This document shows positions 35,420 through 46,790 of a stretch of 64,000 nucleotides of DNA, piece after piece. The notes under the pieces were generated by a model. That model was given only the letters and a program-made list of their open reading frames with translations. It was not told where the DNA came from and did not search any database. Position 1 is the stretch's first letter, and every line of letters begins with the position of its first letter. The stretch is from Dolomedes plantarius (Eukaryota; Arthropoda; Arachnida; Araneae; Dolomedidae). Both the position numbers and the translations under genes were made by a program. The stretch is from contig OU015493.1 of NCBI GenBank assembly GCA_907164885.2, forward strand, positions 219,624,279 through 219,688,278, written 5' to 3'.

Positions 35420-36684
35420 TAAAGTCAATTTTGATATTGATCGTTTTAGTTCTTGTGTTGCTGTTCGCAAATTTACGACTCGAACAAGATTGTCACTTCC
35501 AGGATAAAGTTCGATTATACGGCCAAGCTTCCACTTAAGGGGGATTGATCATCATCCCTAATTAAAACCAAATCATCGCATTTAAAGTTTCGCTTAGTCT
35601 TAGCCCACTTTGTACGTTGGTGAAGTTGGCCTAGATAATCACTGAACCATCTTTTCCATAAGCACTGTTGCAACTGTTAGGTCAGTCGCCATCTTTTCAG
35701 CGGAGAAGTGTTTTCGTTAAGCAGGGACGGTTCAGAAATTGAAATTAGTGGAGTACCTATAATGAAATACCCCGGCGTCAAGGCACTCAGATCATTGGTG
35801 TCGTCCGACATGGCGACGATCGGCCTTGAATTGAAACAGGCCTCGACCTGTGCAAGCAGAGTCAGGAACTCTTCGTAGGTGAGTATCTGGCTGCCGACCG
35901 TTCTCTTCAATTGTCCCTTCATTTGCTTAACGCCTGCCTCCTTGAGGCCGCCAAAGTGGGAAGACGCTGGGAGATTGAAATTCCACTTGATATTGTCAGT
36001 GGTAAGATAGTCATGAAACTTTTTGTCTGCGTTAAATGATGCAAACTTTCTTCTCAGTTCTTTATCGGCTCCTGAAATGTTTGTGCCTCTGTCGCTAAAC
36101 ATTTCTTGAGGCTTTCGACGTCTGGCTGCAAACCGCCGTAATGCAGCGATAAATGCATCAGTTGTTAGATCCTTAACGATCTCTAGATGAATTGCTTTTG
36201 TTGTGAAGCAAACAAACAAACATACGTAAGCCTTTACTGGCCGAGATCCTCGCTTTCTTTCCATTTTGATGTGAAATGGGCCAGCAAAATCCACACTTGT
36301 TCTAGTGAATGCTCTTGCAGGAGTAACCTTTGCTTTGGGCAAATCTCCCATCAACTGCGAAGACATCCGTTTTCGGTACCGATGGCATCGGATACATTTC
36401 CAAACGCACTTCCTAATTACTTCTTTTGCATTTATGATCCAGAACGTTTGTCTTATTGTTGCAAGTGTTAGCTGGACTCCACTATGCAAGTAACGTTGGT
36501 GAAAATAATTGACCATAATGTTCGTTATATGATGACTCTTCGGCAAGATTATTGGATGCTTTTCGTCTTCGGAAAGCTGAGAATTTCGTAATCTTCCTCC
36601 AACACGCAAAAACCAATTTTTGTCGATAAATGGATGCAAAGACGAAATTTTACCGTTATTTGCTAATTCTTTTCCTTCCTTCAA
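35420..36684 (-). pseudogene. BEL-2 integrase and C-terminal domain
   Basis: The main frame (36684-35677) contains the HHCC finger (YLHSGVQLTLATIRQTFW...CIRCHRY), VDFAGPFHI, MFSDRGTNISG and the glutamate region HFGGLKEAGVKQMK. TAA at 35677-35679 interrupts it. The same frame continues (CLWKRWFSDYLGQLHQ, a DUF5641-like start) until another frameshift near 35540. Upstream it is joined by a frameshift (~36690) to the RNase H/linker segment. Would integrate cDNA into the genome if intact. Confidence 0.85.
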
Positions 36685-37103
36685 GTTTTATAATCATCTT
36701 TAAATTCATGCTTCTGTAGAATTAGGCAAATTTTATTCATAGCAAGATCTAGCTCAGTAGTAGTTAAAAATCCATAATTTCTCTCAGATTGCTGCAACTG
36801 AGTATTTTTTAAAAATCTGAGACTCCATGCCATTACACGCTTCAGCTTAGTCCACGAGGAAAATCTGGATAGTAAGTCGAAATCAAGATGTGTTTCAGTA
36901 ATCGTACAAACCACAGTTTTTCGTTGGTCTTGCAACAGATCGGAATTAACAATATTCACATGAGGTTCTGTGGTTGACATGGGAAAACAACTGTCTTTCA
37001 ACCATGGAGGACCTTGCCACCAATTTTTATTTTTTACTAAATCCATAGCTGCACAACCGCGTGTGATGATGTTGGTCGGATTATTGATACCCTTACAAAA
37101 TTT
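36681..37103 (-). pseudogene. BEL-2 RNase H-to-integrase linker
   Basis: In frame with the upstream 1060-codon ORF once TAG 37104-37106 is crossed: KFCKGINNPTNIITRGC and NWWQGPPWLKD match the post-RNase H segment of BEL polyproteins. Compare PSRWQFCNGKFNPADKLTRG in BEL-1, where the aligned residue is W, so the TAG is probably a mutated TGG. Confidence 0.8.
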
Positions 37104-40100
37104 CTACTGGGCAGGTGCAACAAATTTTTGAATCTCACGTACTCTGCTTGCCACAAAGGGCTTCCAGGCGTCAGCACTGCCTCTAATCCAGTGAAGTACA
37201 ATTTGGGAATTGGATAAACAATATATATTTTCATCTTTAATCTGGAAAAGTTCTTTCAAATAATTGCATATTCTTGCAGCTACGATTACCCCTAGGAACT
37301 CCAAGCGTGATAGCGTTATTCGTTTCAGGGGGGCAACTCTATATTTTGACATAATAAAAGATATGGTGCAATTTTTGGGATATCTAAAATATGCAACCGC
37401 ACCATAACTTTTTAAACTGGCATCACAAAACACAATAAGTTGCATTCCTTCATTCATCCCATTTACTTCATTCAAAAAATATTTTCTGGGAATACACAAT
37501 TTCTCTAAATCTTTTACTTCAAGACACCATTGCTTAAATTTTTCTTCCAAATTTGGAGGTACTTCCGTGTCCCAATCCATTCCGAGCTCCCACAATTCTT
37601 GCAGGCAAAATTTTAACCTTATTACGAAGGGTGACATGTAACCATTTGGGTCATAGATTTCGGCCACGGTCTGGAGCATGCAGCGTTTTGTGACGTTACA
37701 GTGATTCATGTTCTCTAATAGCTGTTGAATATCTAATTTCAGAAAATCTGTTTCGGTATTCCAAATTAAACCTAGTATCTTAAAAGGGTGGTTACCATCT
37801 TCCTTAGGTTCCTCACAATCAATCTGAGTCTTCTTCCACAAACTTGTCAGCTCTGGGGAATTACTTTTAAATTTTCGCAGGGTCATCCCAGCAGCTTTCA
37901 AAATTTTTACTGAACCACAGGACAATTCAAATGCCTCCCTAACAGTGGCAGCACCATGAAATAAATCGTCCACGTATAATGAATTATTTAACATCTCAAC
38001 AACATTTGGATAATCCTTACAATATTTTTGGATATGAGGCTTTATGGTTGCAGCCAAGAGGAAGGGACTAGTGGTGAGACCAAAGGTTACACGTGCCATT
38101 CTAAAAATTTTGAAAATTGGTTCACCAACTAAATTTTCTACCCATAAAAACCTAAAAAAATTCCTATCTTCTGGGTCAATCCGGATTTGTAAAAATGCCT
38201 TTAAAATGTCTCCTGCAAACGCAACCTGGTGAAGACGGAATTTCAGAAGAATATCCAATATATTAGGATTAAGGTTAGGTCCTGATAATAAACACTCATT
38301 TAACGAATTTGAATTTTTGCTTTTGGAAGAAGCATCAAATACTATCCTAACCTTTGTAGTAGATCTATCTTGCCTTACCACAGGTCTGTGTGGCATGCAG
38401 TACGTTCCGGGTACATTTTCATACGACTCAGATTCTTCCACAATACCTTTATTAATTTGTTCTTTAATTATATTCTCGTTTTCAGTAGCTAATCCTTTAT
38501 TTTTATTTAAATCGTCCATTAATTTCAAGAGTCTGCGTTTAGCTACTTCAAAATTATCTGCAAGTTTATGTTTATTCTCTCTCCATAAAAGCTTCGTTTC
38601 GTATCTACCATTCCTGAATTTTAAATTATCATTAAAACAATTAATCGTATCTAAATCTTTCTGAGAAAATACCGCATTCTTATCGTCACAAATTCCAATA
38701 GATTCCAATTTCCAAAAATTCTGTAAATCAAAACTTTTCTCATTTGCAGACACGAAATTTACATTAACTGCCATGCTACAACTAGATTTCATTTTACCGA
38801 CAACAGTAAGTCCAAAAATTGTATCCGCTAAATATAATTGATCGCTCATTTTTTCAACTACGCCTTTTTGTACCGAGAAATAATAATCGGTACCTAATAA
38901 AATGTTTATGCTATCGCCTGGCAACGAAATGTCTGCTAGCTGGATTCCTCTTTTTAATATCAACTCAGAAACTTGATTTATTTCACTATGGGAGCATAGT
39001 GATGCCGCGCTAATTACGTCAGTTCCTAAAACCTCAACCGTTAAACTATTCGTATCTGACGTGTTACATAATTTTACATTGAACACTCTAAATTCCTTCT
39101 CTTTTGCGTCACTCAAACCGAAAGAAAAAACTTTCAAACGCTCAATTCGCACTGTTGGCAATTTTAATTGAAAAGCAAGGTCATCTGAAATCCAACTTTC
39201 CTGTGACAGTGAATCGAGCAAAATTTTTGCAAGCCCTGAATTTCCGTTTGATATTGCTATAGTGCTGCAAGTCTGTAGTAACACGGCATTTTTCGTAGCC
39301 AAAGAATTACACTGTGAATTGTGCATGGCTCTTACATTATTGGAAACTGTTTCTTTACTTTGAAATTCAGGTTTATTTTTAGAAATTTCGGTTTGGGTTT
39401 CATTATTTTCCTCTCTGTTTCCTTTGAAACAAAATATCTCATTATGACTGAAAGCGAAACACTTTTTACATGGACTTAACTTACTTTTGCATTGTGACGA
39501 TAAGTTCGATCTAAAAAAACACCGGTAGCATCTACCTTCCCTTTTTAATTTTAACCTTTTTTGTTCGTCATTAAATTTATCACAATTTAGACTTACATGA
39601 TTATTGGATTTACAAAACACACAAAACAACTTTGTGGAATGATTTAAAGCAGTTGCTGATAAGGTAGTTTTGGGCTGAAATTTCGAATAACGCAAATTTC
39701 GGTTTTCGATATCATGCTGTTTAACGTTAGGGGGATTTGACACCTGCAGTGCAGCTTTCCTACAGTCAATTTCACTCTTTATAAATTTAATTAAACTATT
39801 CACATCCCCTTCCATTTTGGGCTCTTTCCTTCTGTGAAATTCTAAGATCATTTCATGTGGGAGCAATTTCAATAGAATTGGATTCAACAACTGGCCATAA
39901 GAGTTCGAAGTTACTCCTAACGCTTGCAAATTCCTTACAGATATGTCAGTTTCGTCATACAATTTTCTCAAAGATTTTATGTTCGATACATATTTTATAG
40001 GTTCTAATTTCAAAAGCCTATTTATATTATAATTAATATTCGTTTCCTTTCTTCCATAGCGATCTTCTAATAAATTCAAACATTCCTTATAATGACATTC

Positions 40101-40286
40101 TGAAAGATCAAATCCTGATACTACATTATAGGCAGAACCTGACAACAGGGACTTCAAATAAACAAACTTTTCTACTTCTGTCAATGATTCATTTGAATTC
40201 ACTGCTGCTTTAAATGAGTTAAAAAATTCCACGAACTCATTTTGTTCACCTGAGAACGGTTTTATTTTTAATTTGGGAAGTTTCAT
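37104..40286 (-). pseudogene. BEL-2 Gag-protease-RT-RNase H
   Basis: 1060 open codons. Capsid (MKLPKLKIKPFSGEQNEFVE, DUF1759-like), cysteine-rich knuckles (CVFCKSNNHVSLNC, CKKCFAFSHNEIFC), protease region with ILLDSLSQESW, where the expected DSGS/DGGS active site has become DSLS, RT with VRIVFDASSKSKN and SLYVDDLFHG, and RNase H with VFCDASLKSYGAVAYF. It is related to but clearly different from BEL-1. It ends at TAG 37104-37106. The 5' part of gag is in another frame (40337-40681). RT and RNase H look preserved while the protease residue is lost. Confidence 0.85.
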
Positions 40287-40336
40287 CGACTGATTAACAT
40301 GACTTTCATTTTTGTTTTCGGTTTCAAAATGTTCTA

Positions 40337-40681
40337 TTACACTCGAACTTGTCGATGCTTTTTCCTTCTCACATTTTTCATTATTTTTTTTATTCTATTC
40401 TTTACCTTAAATTTAATACTAATGACCCTTTCTTCGTACTCTTGGCATGAAGCTGATTCCTTTTCAAACTCTTCACAATTTTGAATTAATCCTTCGATCT
40501 CGGAATCGACTTTTTCCAAATTTGTTTCTTTTTCAATGATTTGTTCTAAATTCTCTAATAATAAATCATTATCCGTATCTTTAATTTCATTCTGTAACAA
40601 TGATATTATTTTATTAATTTGCCGAGTCAAGCTCGATCGTAACAATGTCCTTTTAATCTTATATTTCTCTATTGAATCCAT
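40337..40681 (-). pseudogene. BEL-2 Gag N-terminus, frameshifted
   Basis: 114 codons rich in charged residues and likely coiled coil (KIISLLQNEIKDTDNDLL, EIEGLIQNCEEFEKES), corresponding to the N-terminal region of the BEL-1 polyprotein. The frame changes at ~40290-40340 before the capsid region. ATG 40679-40681 is the natural start. Confidence 0.7.
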
Positions 40682-40877
40682 GTCGATTACAAAATCGAAA
40701 CAAAAGAATAATTAAAAGGTATTTACCTTTTTTCAATTGACGTGACGTCGGAGTATATCCAAATCATGTTATTCACAAATGTCCTTAATTATAATGTCCA
40801 AAATGTCCTTAATCTAAAATGTCCTTAATTAAAAATGTCATTAATCCAACATATCTTCCCGGATTTCGGCACCAAAA

Positions 40878-41208
40878 TGTATTGGCGCCGAATGCTCATT
40901 TTCAAAGTCAAAAAATGGAGAGCTTATAAATAAGCAGCATGCCGACTGAAAAACATACTGCCTAAAATTCTAGAATTCAAATATATTTTATTTTCAAGCA
41001 TTTCATGATATATATTTTCATATTTTTCAAGAATCACAATAAATTTAAGAATTCCGCTTACAGCGGCCATTATACACTTACTTATTTTCAAGAATTACAA
41101 GTCAACTGAATGATTTAATTTCTCGCCACAAGAGGGAGTCAAAGGCGAGACAAAATCGCTGACGCTAACAAAACAAGACAAATGCGTCAGCACATCTGGA
41201 AAGGAGAG

Positions 41209-41212
<4 letters not shown>
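40878..41212 (-). repeat. BEL-2 5' LTR
   Basis: TGTATTGGCGCC...AGGAGAGAACA. Preceded on the plus strand by the primer-site complement and followed by (TA)n. Confidence 0.9.

Positions 41213-41295
<83 letters not shown>
41213..41295. repeat. (TA)n tract
   Basis: Between BEL-2 and probable solo LTR D. Confidence 0.95.
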
Positions 41296-41299
<4 letters not shown>

Positions 41300-41687
41300 A
41301 CGACCCTGTCGCCGTGCACCCATCTGAACACACTAATTACTCTAAATGCAGTCATCAAACAGTAGGCCGGTGGAAGAACTAGTACTTAATTAACTTTTAA
41401 ACACCTCTTTATTAATTAACATTAATCAAATACCCAATTAATCCAGCTAAAACCCCATTTTCCATCATCTCACAGCCCACACGACAGACGCGCGTCTTGA
41501 CTGTATCAAAGATTTCCCCGAACTGCGTAATTTCCTTCTCTTCCTTTATATAAGTCACATAGGCGTAGGCTCTCTTCCAGAGCAACCTCCAACATACGAT
41601 GATTATGTAAGAACGCGCGTGCGAGCGAATGACCCTGAACTTTTCGCTGCGAAATACACTCACTTCCTGAATTTGAAAACACACTAC

Positions 41688-41688
<1 letters not shown>
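41296..41688 (-). repeat. Solo LTR D with promoter and poly(A) landmarks
   Basis: Minus sense TGTAGTGTGTTTTC...GTCGTGACA. A TATA box (ACTTATATAAAGG) lies near the middle and AATAAAG (GTTAATTAATAAAGAGG) downstream, the expected U3-R-U5 order. (TA)n on both sides. No partner LTR in the window. Confidence 0.65.

Positions 41689-41689
<1 letters not shown>

Positions 41690-41731
<42 letters not shown>
41690..41731. repeat. (TA)n tract
   Basis: Left flank of LTR-4. Confidence 0.95.
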
Positions 41732-41734
<3 letters not shown>

Positions 41735-42332
41735 GATGGCGGCGGGCCCTCTGCTTAACCCCCGGTATATTATATATAAAATTTGGTGAAGTTTCTTTTC
41801 AGTTTTGAATGTTTACCAGAGGCGAGTCCAGGTAATCAATCAAGAGGCGTGCCAGCTCTCTGGTAAACAGATGACAACCAGGACCGGATGTGCAAATGGT
41901 TTTGTGGACAACTAGTTCCGGAGGTATGCAGCGGGAAGAAACTGGTTTGGACTGGTGTTCGTCTGGGCAGGAGAGAGCCAGCTAGTGTGGTGACGAGACA
42001 GAGAGAGAGAGACAGGGGTCCGGCGTGGAGGCCGATTTTGTCTCGGACCTGAGTTTACGTGTGCGGAGAAGCCACGTGGAGGTGATCGCGATTTGTTTGG
42101 TGAATTAATTGATTTGGCTGGAGGCCATGCATGCACGGGAGGTGCAAAACTCATATGGAGTTAATGTAAATATGTAATTACGCTAAAGAATAAAGGTGCT
42201 TGTTTTACGTTCCTTAATCCAGCGTATTCTCGGTGATTTCTGAGGGAACCGGGTGGCTAGGAATTAGCCATAGTTCGGCGCGCTATCGAAATAGACTGGG
42301 CAGTGAAGACGAATTGCACCCAGTATATGATA
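41732..42332 (+). repeat. LTR-4 5' LTR
   Basis: TGTGATGGCGGCGGG...CCAGTATATGATA. TATA-like sequence (TTATATATAAAA) near 41770 and AATAAA at 42189-42194. The end is not the usual CA. Confidence 0.88.
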
Positions 42333-43429
42333 GCTGGAGGCAGCGGAGGAATTCTACGTATGTGTTTGTGAAATACGTGAGGATCCACGGAGGAGGTGAA
42401 GCAGTGGCGGAACTGGCGAGGATAGCCAAGGGAATCTGCCGATGCAAGCAGTCAACTAGAACCTGCGGAAAATACTAGCAGCCGAGACGTGTAGCCAGAC
42501 GCAAGTTGTTCAGAAGAAGTGGAACCTGTGCAAGAAAATTCGATCAGCGTGTACAGCTGGATGCGACAACAGGAAAGGTAAGCTCATTTGAAATATTCCA
42601 AAGAGGTCTGCGCGATAATTGTCGAGGGGCAGTAAATTGTGGGGTTGGAATTAGTGACTGGTTGGAATTAGTCTAATAATTCAGGGGATTTAGAAAGATA
42701 ATTTCAACGCTTCTTTGAGAAGTCCGAAAGTTAAACCAGTGAAGGTTTAGTGAAAATTTGTTCGAGAAGAACAGGTGTGAAATCCTGATAGAGATCGGGT
42801 AAATGTAGTAGTCTTAGTAGACATTAGTAGTTAGTTTTTTTCTAAAAGAGATTTTGGTTAATCAAAACTTTGTGAGTAAATCCACAGGGAATCTCACGGG
42901 CACGTGTTGTGCGGAAAAAAGAGAAAAGTGTTTGCTTTTGGGTTTATTAAATAGAAAGTGTTTAATGAATTGAATTTGTGCGAGTGTTTGTAGGAAACAG
43001 CACAGTGCCTTGGTGCACAGGAAAGTACTCAGTGTGGGACAAAACGCTGATTTGAAATAGTATATTTGTATTAGTGTTATTCTAGAAGTGTATAAGCAAT
43101 TTGAGTGTTTTATGCTATAAGATAATGTGATACATATGTGTTTCTTTTAAATGTTTGATAATATATTGTGATATATGTTCTAGCTATTGTTATGTAATTT
43201 GATAGGATTGCTTGTGATTAATTGTACCAGTTTATGTGTATAAGTGAAAGCTCAAAGGTGACAATATTTAGTGTCGTTATATCTAGTACCTGTCCTATAT
43301 TTCTGTGTTAAGTAGGGCAAGTGAAATTACATGTGTATTTCTGTGAGTGTATTGAGTGTACGGCATTGGGTTAGAAATAAGTTATTGTGATTTCTGTGAA
43401 TACTGTGGTAAATCTTTTAGTTTGGGAAA
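42333..43429 (+). other. LTR-4 leader
   Basis: Long untranslated leader, strongly depleted in C on the plus strand. Only short frames. Confidence 0.6.
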
Positions 43430-43522
43430 ATGGAAGTTCTTCTAATTAGACAGACTAAAATTGTTCTTGTGGCTTTGGCCGATAATTTGGACGTTGAGGC
43501 GTCGATAAATGATAAAAAATAG
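43430..43522 (+). pseudogene. Short SAP/gag-like N-terminal frame of LTR-4
   Basis: 30 codons (RQTKIVLVALADNLDVEASI) ending at TAG in GATAAAAAATAG. The pattern resembles the N-terminal helical segment of many arthropod Gypsy gags. The long ORF's frame becomes open exactly here (from ~43516), so the two were probably one gene split by a one-base change in the A run. A -1 ribosomal slip at this run is the alternative. Confidence 0.4.
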
Positions 43523-43635
43523 TAATTGTCCGACGAATCATTGGGTCGGAAAATTACAGTGAAGTAAGGACTAAGGCGGGTCTAGAAGGAATTCTAGAAC
43601 AGATTAAATTAGATCGGGAAGAGAAGAATAAGCAG

Positions 43636-45240
43636 ATGGATAGGGCCTATGAATTAGCTTTGATAAGAAAGAGAGAAAGTTTAGACGTTAGTCAGAAAGC
43701 CATAATAGACAATATTTTCGAGGTTTTCGAGTCGAATAAAGAATTCTTTGTGAGACATGATAAAGGAATCTTCGAGAGACTAGAATACGACCTAGACTGT
43801 GAGGCGAAATATGCTTTTGTTCAATCAACTAGAATTATAAAAGAAGAGGAATTGGAGTACCTGAGGGTAAAATTACAGGCTGTAAATTCCTATAGAGAAA
43901 GTAGAGGTTTAATAAGGAAGGCCGGAGTCCCTAAAATTGAGAAAAGTGTCGAAAGTCAAATTGAGGGAAAAATTTGCGTAGAGCAAAAGGTTAAATCTCT
44001 GGGTAGAGAAAAAAATGTAGAGAATGTGTTGGGAAATTTCAGCGAGGTGGAAGCTGGGAATTTCGGAAGCGCGAGTACTCGAGGCAAAATTAAAAATAAG
44101 GAATTCTGTAGCCAGTTGGTTGCCGGAGATACTTTGAGCAGTTCGAGGGAAGTGGGGGAAAATAAGGAAATCGTTGTAATTGAGCAAGCAAGCTTAAATT
44201 CGGGTGTAGGAAATCGAAGTGAAATAGATAACTCGCTCCGCAAATTCACGCATGTAGAGGCATGTGGGAAAATGAATGTAGATTTGTGTGAAGAAAGTAG
44301 CCTAGATAAAAGAGAAATATTGTCTCAAAGCGACTCTAACATTTGTGAGCTCGAAGTGAGAAAAGTTAGTTTCGTTGAGTCAGCCGATGTTTTAGGGGAT
44401 TTGAATCTCGAGTTATGTGTAACTGACCGCACACACAGGGGGATGGACCTTTGTCCGAGAGTCCATTCATCAGGTTCTTTTCAAGGGGAAGGGACTATAA
44501 GTGTGTGTCAGGATTTGATGAATGTAGTCGAAAAAGTTGAGCCGAGAGACGGTTTAGAAATTGCTCCCCGGGGATTAGACAATGGCATTCAGGAAAACAC
44601 GGACCGCGAAAGGGTCGAAAGTTCGTCTAAAATGGATGGTCAGATTTTGACGGAATTTAGGGGAAACCTAAACAATGCAGCTGAGGGAGAGATAAACCCT
44701 GCAGAAAATAGAAGGACAGCGTTTCCGAGTAGGAACATTTTGAGAGGGAGGTTACCTAAGATTGGGATACTCCATTGTAACAAGTTCAAAGGGAAATTAC
44801 ATCCGGTAGTGATAAGGACTAAACATCGCCGCGGAAAGGCGAGTGGAATAACGCGCAAGAAAGCGAAGTTTAAAATGGTTTTGGGCTTGGGCAAAACTAA
44901 GGAGAAATGTCCGTTAGCTAGAGGCAGACCGAATTGCGTAAAGCATAGTCAAAAGACGGGACGCCAGGGTTTTGTCAAGTTCAAAAAGAAATTTAGGGAA
45001 GGACGACATACTGTTAAATTCAAAATGAAAATGGGTACGAGGTGCTCAGAGGGGCAGCCTAGCAATTTCGGGAGACTGATGAAAAACCGAAAGTTGCAAA
45101 TATTCGCGAGGGCGAAGATTAATAGACAGGATGAATTTAGGGGGTCGTGTGACAGGGTTTCCACGAAAATTCAGCGTAAGCGGGGTGCTACGAGGAGGGT
45201 TAACTCCAAATTTAAAGGAATCCAGTTTGGGAAAATTTAA
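43636..45240 (+). CDS. LTR-4 ORF of unknown function
   Basis: 534 codons from ATG 43636; the frame is open upstream to ~43516, so the true start may be earlier. Residues 1-90 are charged and helical (RAYELALIRKRESLDVSQK, DLDCEAKYAFVQSTRIIKEE), reminiscent of gag N-terminal coiled coils. The middle (~100-370) is polar and low complexity. The last ~150 residues are strongly basic with a repeated FVKFKKKFREGRHTVKFKMK pattern and almost no acidic residues. No CCHC knuckle, capsid signature, protease or RT. A nucleic-acid-binding Gag substitute is an inference from composition. The purine-rich strand raises the chance of long spurious frames, but both the length and the near-identical LTRs favour a real ORF. 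Confidence 0.6.
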   Translation: MDRAYELALIRKRESLDVSQKAIIDNIFEVFESNKEFFVRHDKGIFERLEYDLDCEAKYAFVQSTRIIKEEELEYLRVKLQAVNSYRESRGLIRKAGVPKIEKSVESQIEGKICVEQKVKSLGREKNVENVLGNFSEVEAGNFGSASTRGKIKNKEFCSQLVAGDTLSSSREVGENKEIVVIEQASLNSGVGNRSEIDNSLRKFTHVEACGKMNVDLCEESSLDKREILSQSDSNICELEVRKVSFVESADVLGDLNLELCVTDRTHRGMDLCPRVHSSGSFQGEGTISVCQDLMNVVEKVEPRDGLEIAPRGLDNGIQENTDRERVESSSKMDGQILTEFRGNLNNAAEGEINPAENRRTAFPSRNILRGRLPKIGILHCNKFKGKLHPVVIRTKHRRGKASGITRKKAKFKMVLGLGKTKEKCPLARGRPNCVKHSQKTGRQGFVKFKKKFREGRHTVKFKMKMGTRCSEGQPSNFGRLMKNRKLQIFARAKINRQDEFRGSCDRVSTKIQRKRGATRRVNSKFKGIQFGKI

Positions 45241-46790
45241 ATTCTCAGATGAGATTTTGAGGGTCAAGGGATAATTTAATGCTGCGTGAAACAGTGACCC
45301 AAAAATGTATGTGTAAGAATTATGTGTATTGTTTTTTTTTGTATGATTTTATACCAGAAAGTTGAATTGAGTAAATTGTAGTGTATAATATTTTATGTGT
45401 TGATTTTTGTGAAATTTAAAGTGCATATATGTTGGTAAAACATGACCACATAGTTTGAGAATGGATTTAGGCAAATTAGGTATATTTTATTATGTTAAAT
45501 TAGTATAACGATTGTGATCAATTAGTAGAATGATTTTCTTTTGGTGAAAGGTCCTATGGCGCTTTTTGTGTAAGCCGGTGGAAGGCCTCAGAAAGACTGT
45601 CATTAATGTACTGCAATGCAATTTTGTTCTTCATAGAAAAGGAACCAAACGAGTGAGTTTGTTATGACTCTATGTCAGGTAAAAACACCTAATGGAATTG
45701 TGGAATCCTAGTGTAGAAATAAACGTGGGCTCAACTGTGAGTTTCGGTTTCCTGGCCAATCGAGTGGAAAGAGGCCGATTGAGTCGCGCGTTTGGATAGG
45801 AGAAATTATGTTCCGTGGGTTACAGGACCAACTGAATGTCGAATAGTTAATGATCTTGTAATGCCGAATGTTTAATGAAATAGGAAGAATTACATAACTA
45901 ATATTTAGTAAGAAATATAAGTTTAATTTTGTCCACTATATTTGGAAATCGTTATCCACGATAATGTGTTTTTGCTTTTAGAGAAGTTTACAAAGCAATT
46001 GTGAAATTTTTAATTGGTTAATGTTGTGATCAATGTATGTTGTGTTAACTGTGTTTTTTTTTAGTAATGTTTCTTTGTTTAATGTGTCTTTGCGTAATAT
46101 TTTGTTTCATGTTATTGCAACTAGGTTAAGATATAGTCGATAATTGAAATATGGTCGACATTGTGGTAATGTTTGTAATTAAGTTAAGATTAGAGTAATG
46201 TATTGTTGTACTACCTATGCTAAAATATGTTAAATGAAGGTGCTTAATTTGTTGGCGAATAGAAGCTAAACAAGTTAGGTTACGTTGTCGGCTATGACTG
46301 GCCGAAAGGTACGGGTGCTAACGCCCTTAAGTTTATAATTGAACCGAGAAGGCTATCTGCAGATAGAATGGCCTTGAGGCTATGTTTTTGTTGTTTTCAG
46401 TATGAAATTGTTAACGTAAGTTTTTTAGTGCATTAGGAGTATTTTGTTTGTCTTAATCATGTATGAATTTATTATGTGTTTAGCTAATGTAATATCAGTG
46501 TAATGATTATCTGCATCTCTTACTGGAAATTGAATTGATGTTTTTCACTCTCGAAAAGTATTCGGAGTGCAGGTTTAGGAATTATGTGTCCCAGACTGAG
46601 TGCAGTTTAGGGCATTTTCGAGGGAAATTTCTAAAGTAGGCGGAAATTGACTCTAGGAAGTTAGGGCTGAAGAAAGCCAAATGGTATTGACCTCTTTGGA
46701 ACTGTTTCGGGTGGGCATACCTAAAGGGACCTACCGAACTTTCCATTAGACTTTTTTATGTATAAAAAAGCCTTTAAAGGGGGGAGGAGC
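45241..46790 (+). other. LTR-4 3' non-coding region
   Basis: 1.55 kb, T/G/A-rich and C-poor. No ORF or motif other than the polypurine tract at its end (46776-46790). Confidence 0.6.

Larger units (their letters stand above)
34793..41212 (-). mobile_element. BEL-2: BEL/Pao LTR retrotransposon, decayed
   Basis: LTRs 34793-35128 and 40878-41212 (TGTATTGGCGCC...GAACA). Minus sense: primer-site candidate TGGTGCCGAAATCCGG near the 5' LTR and polypurine tract GGGGGGGAGCA abutting the 3' LTR. Gag-Pol is broken by at least two stops and three frameshifts. Confidence 0.9.
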
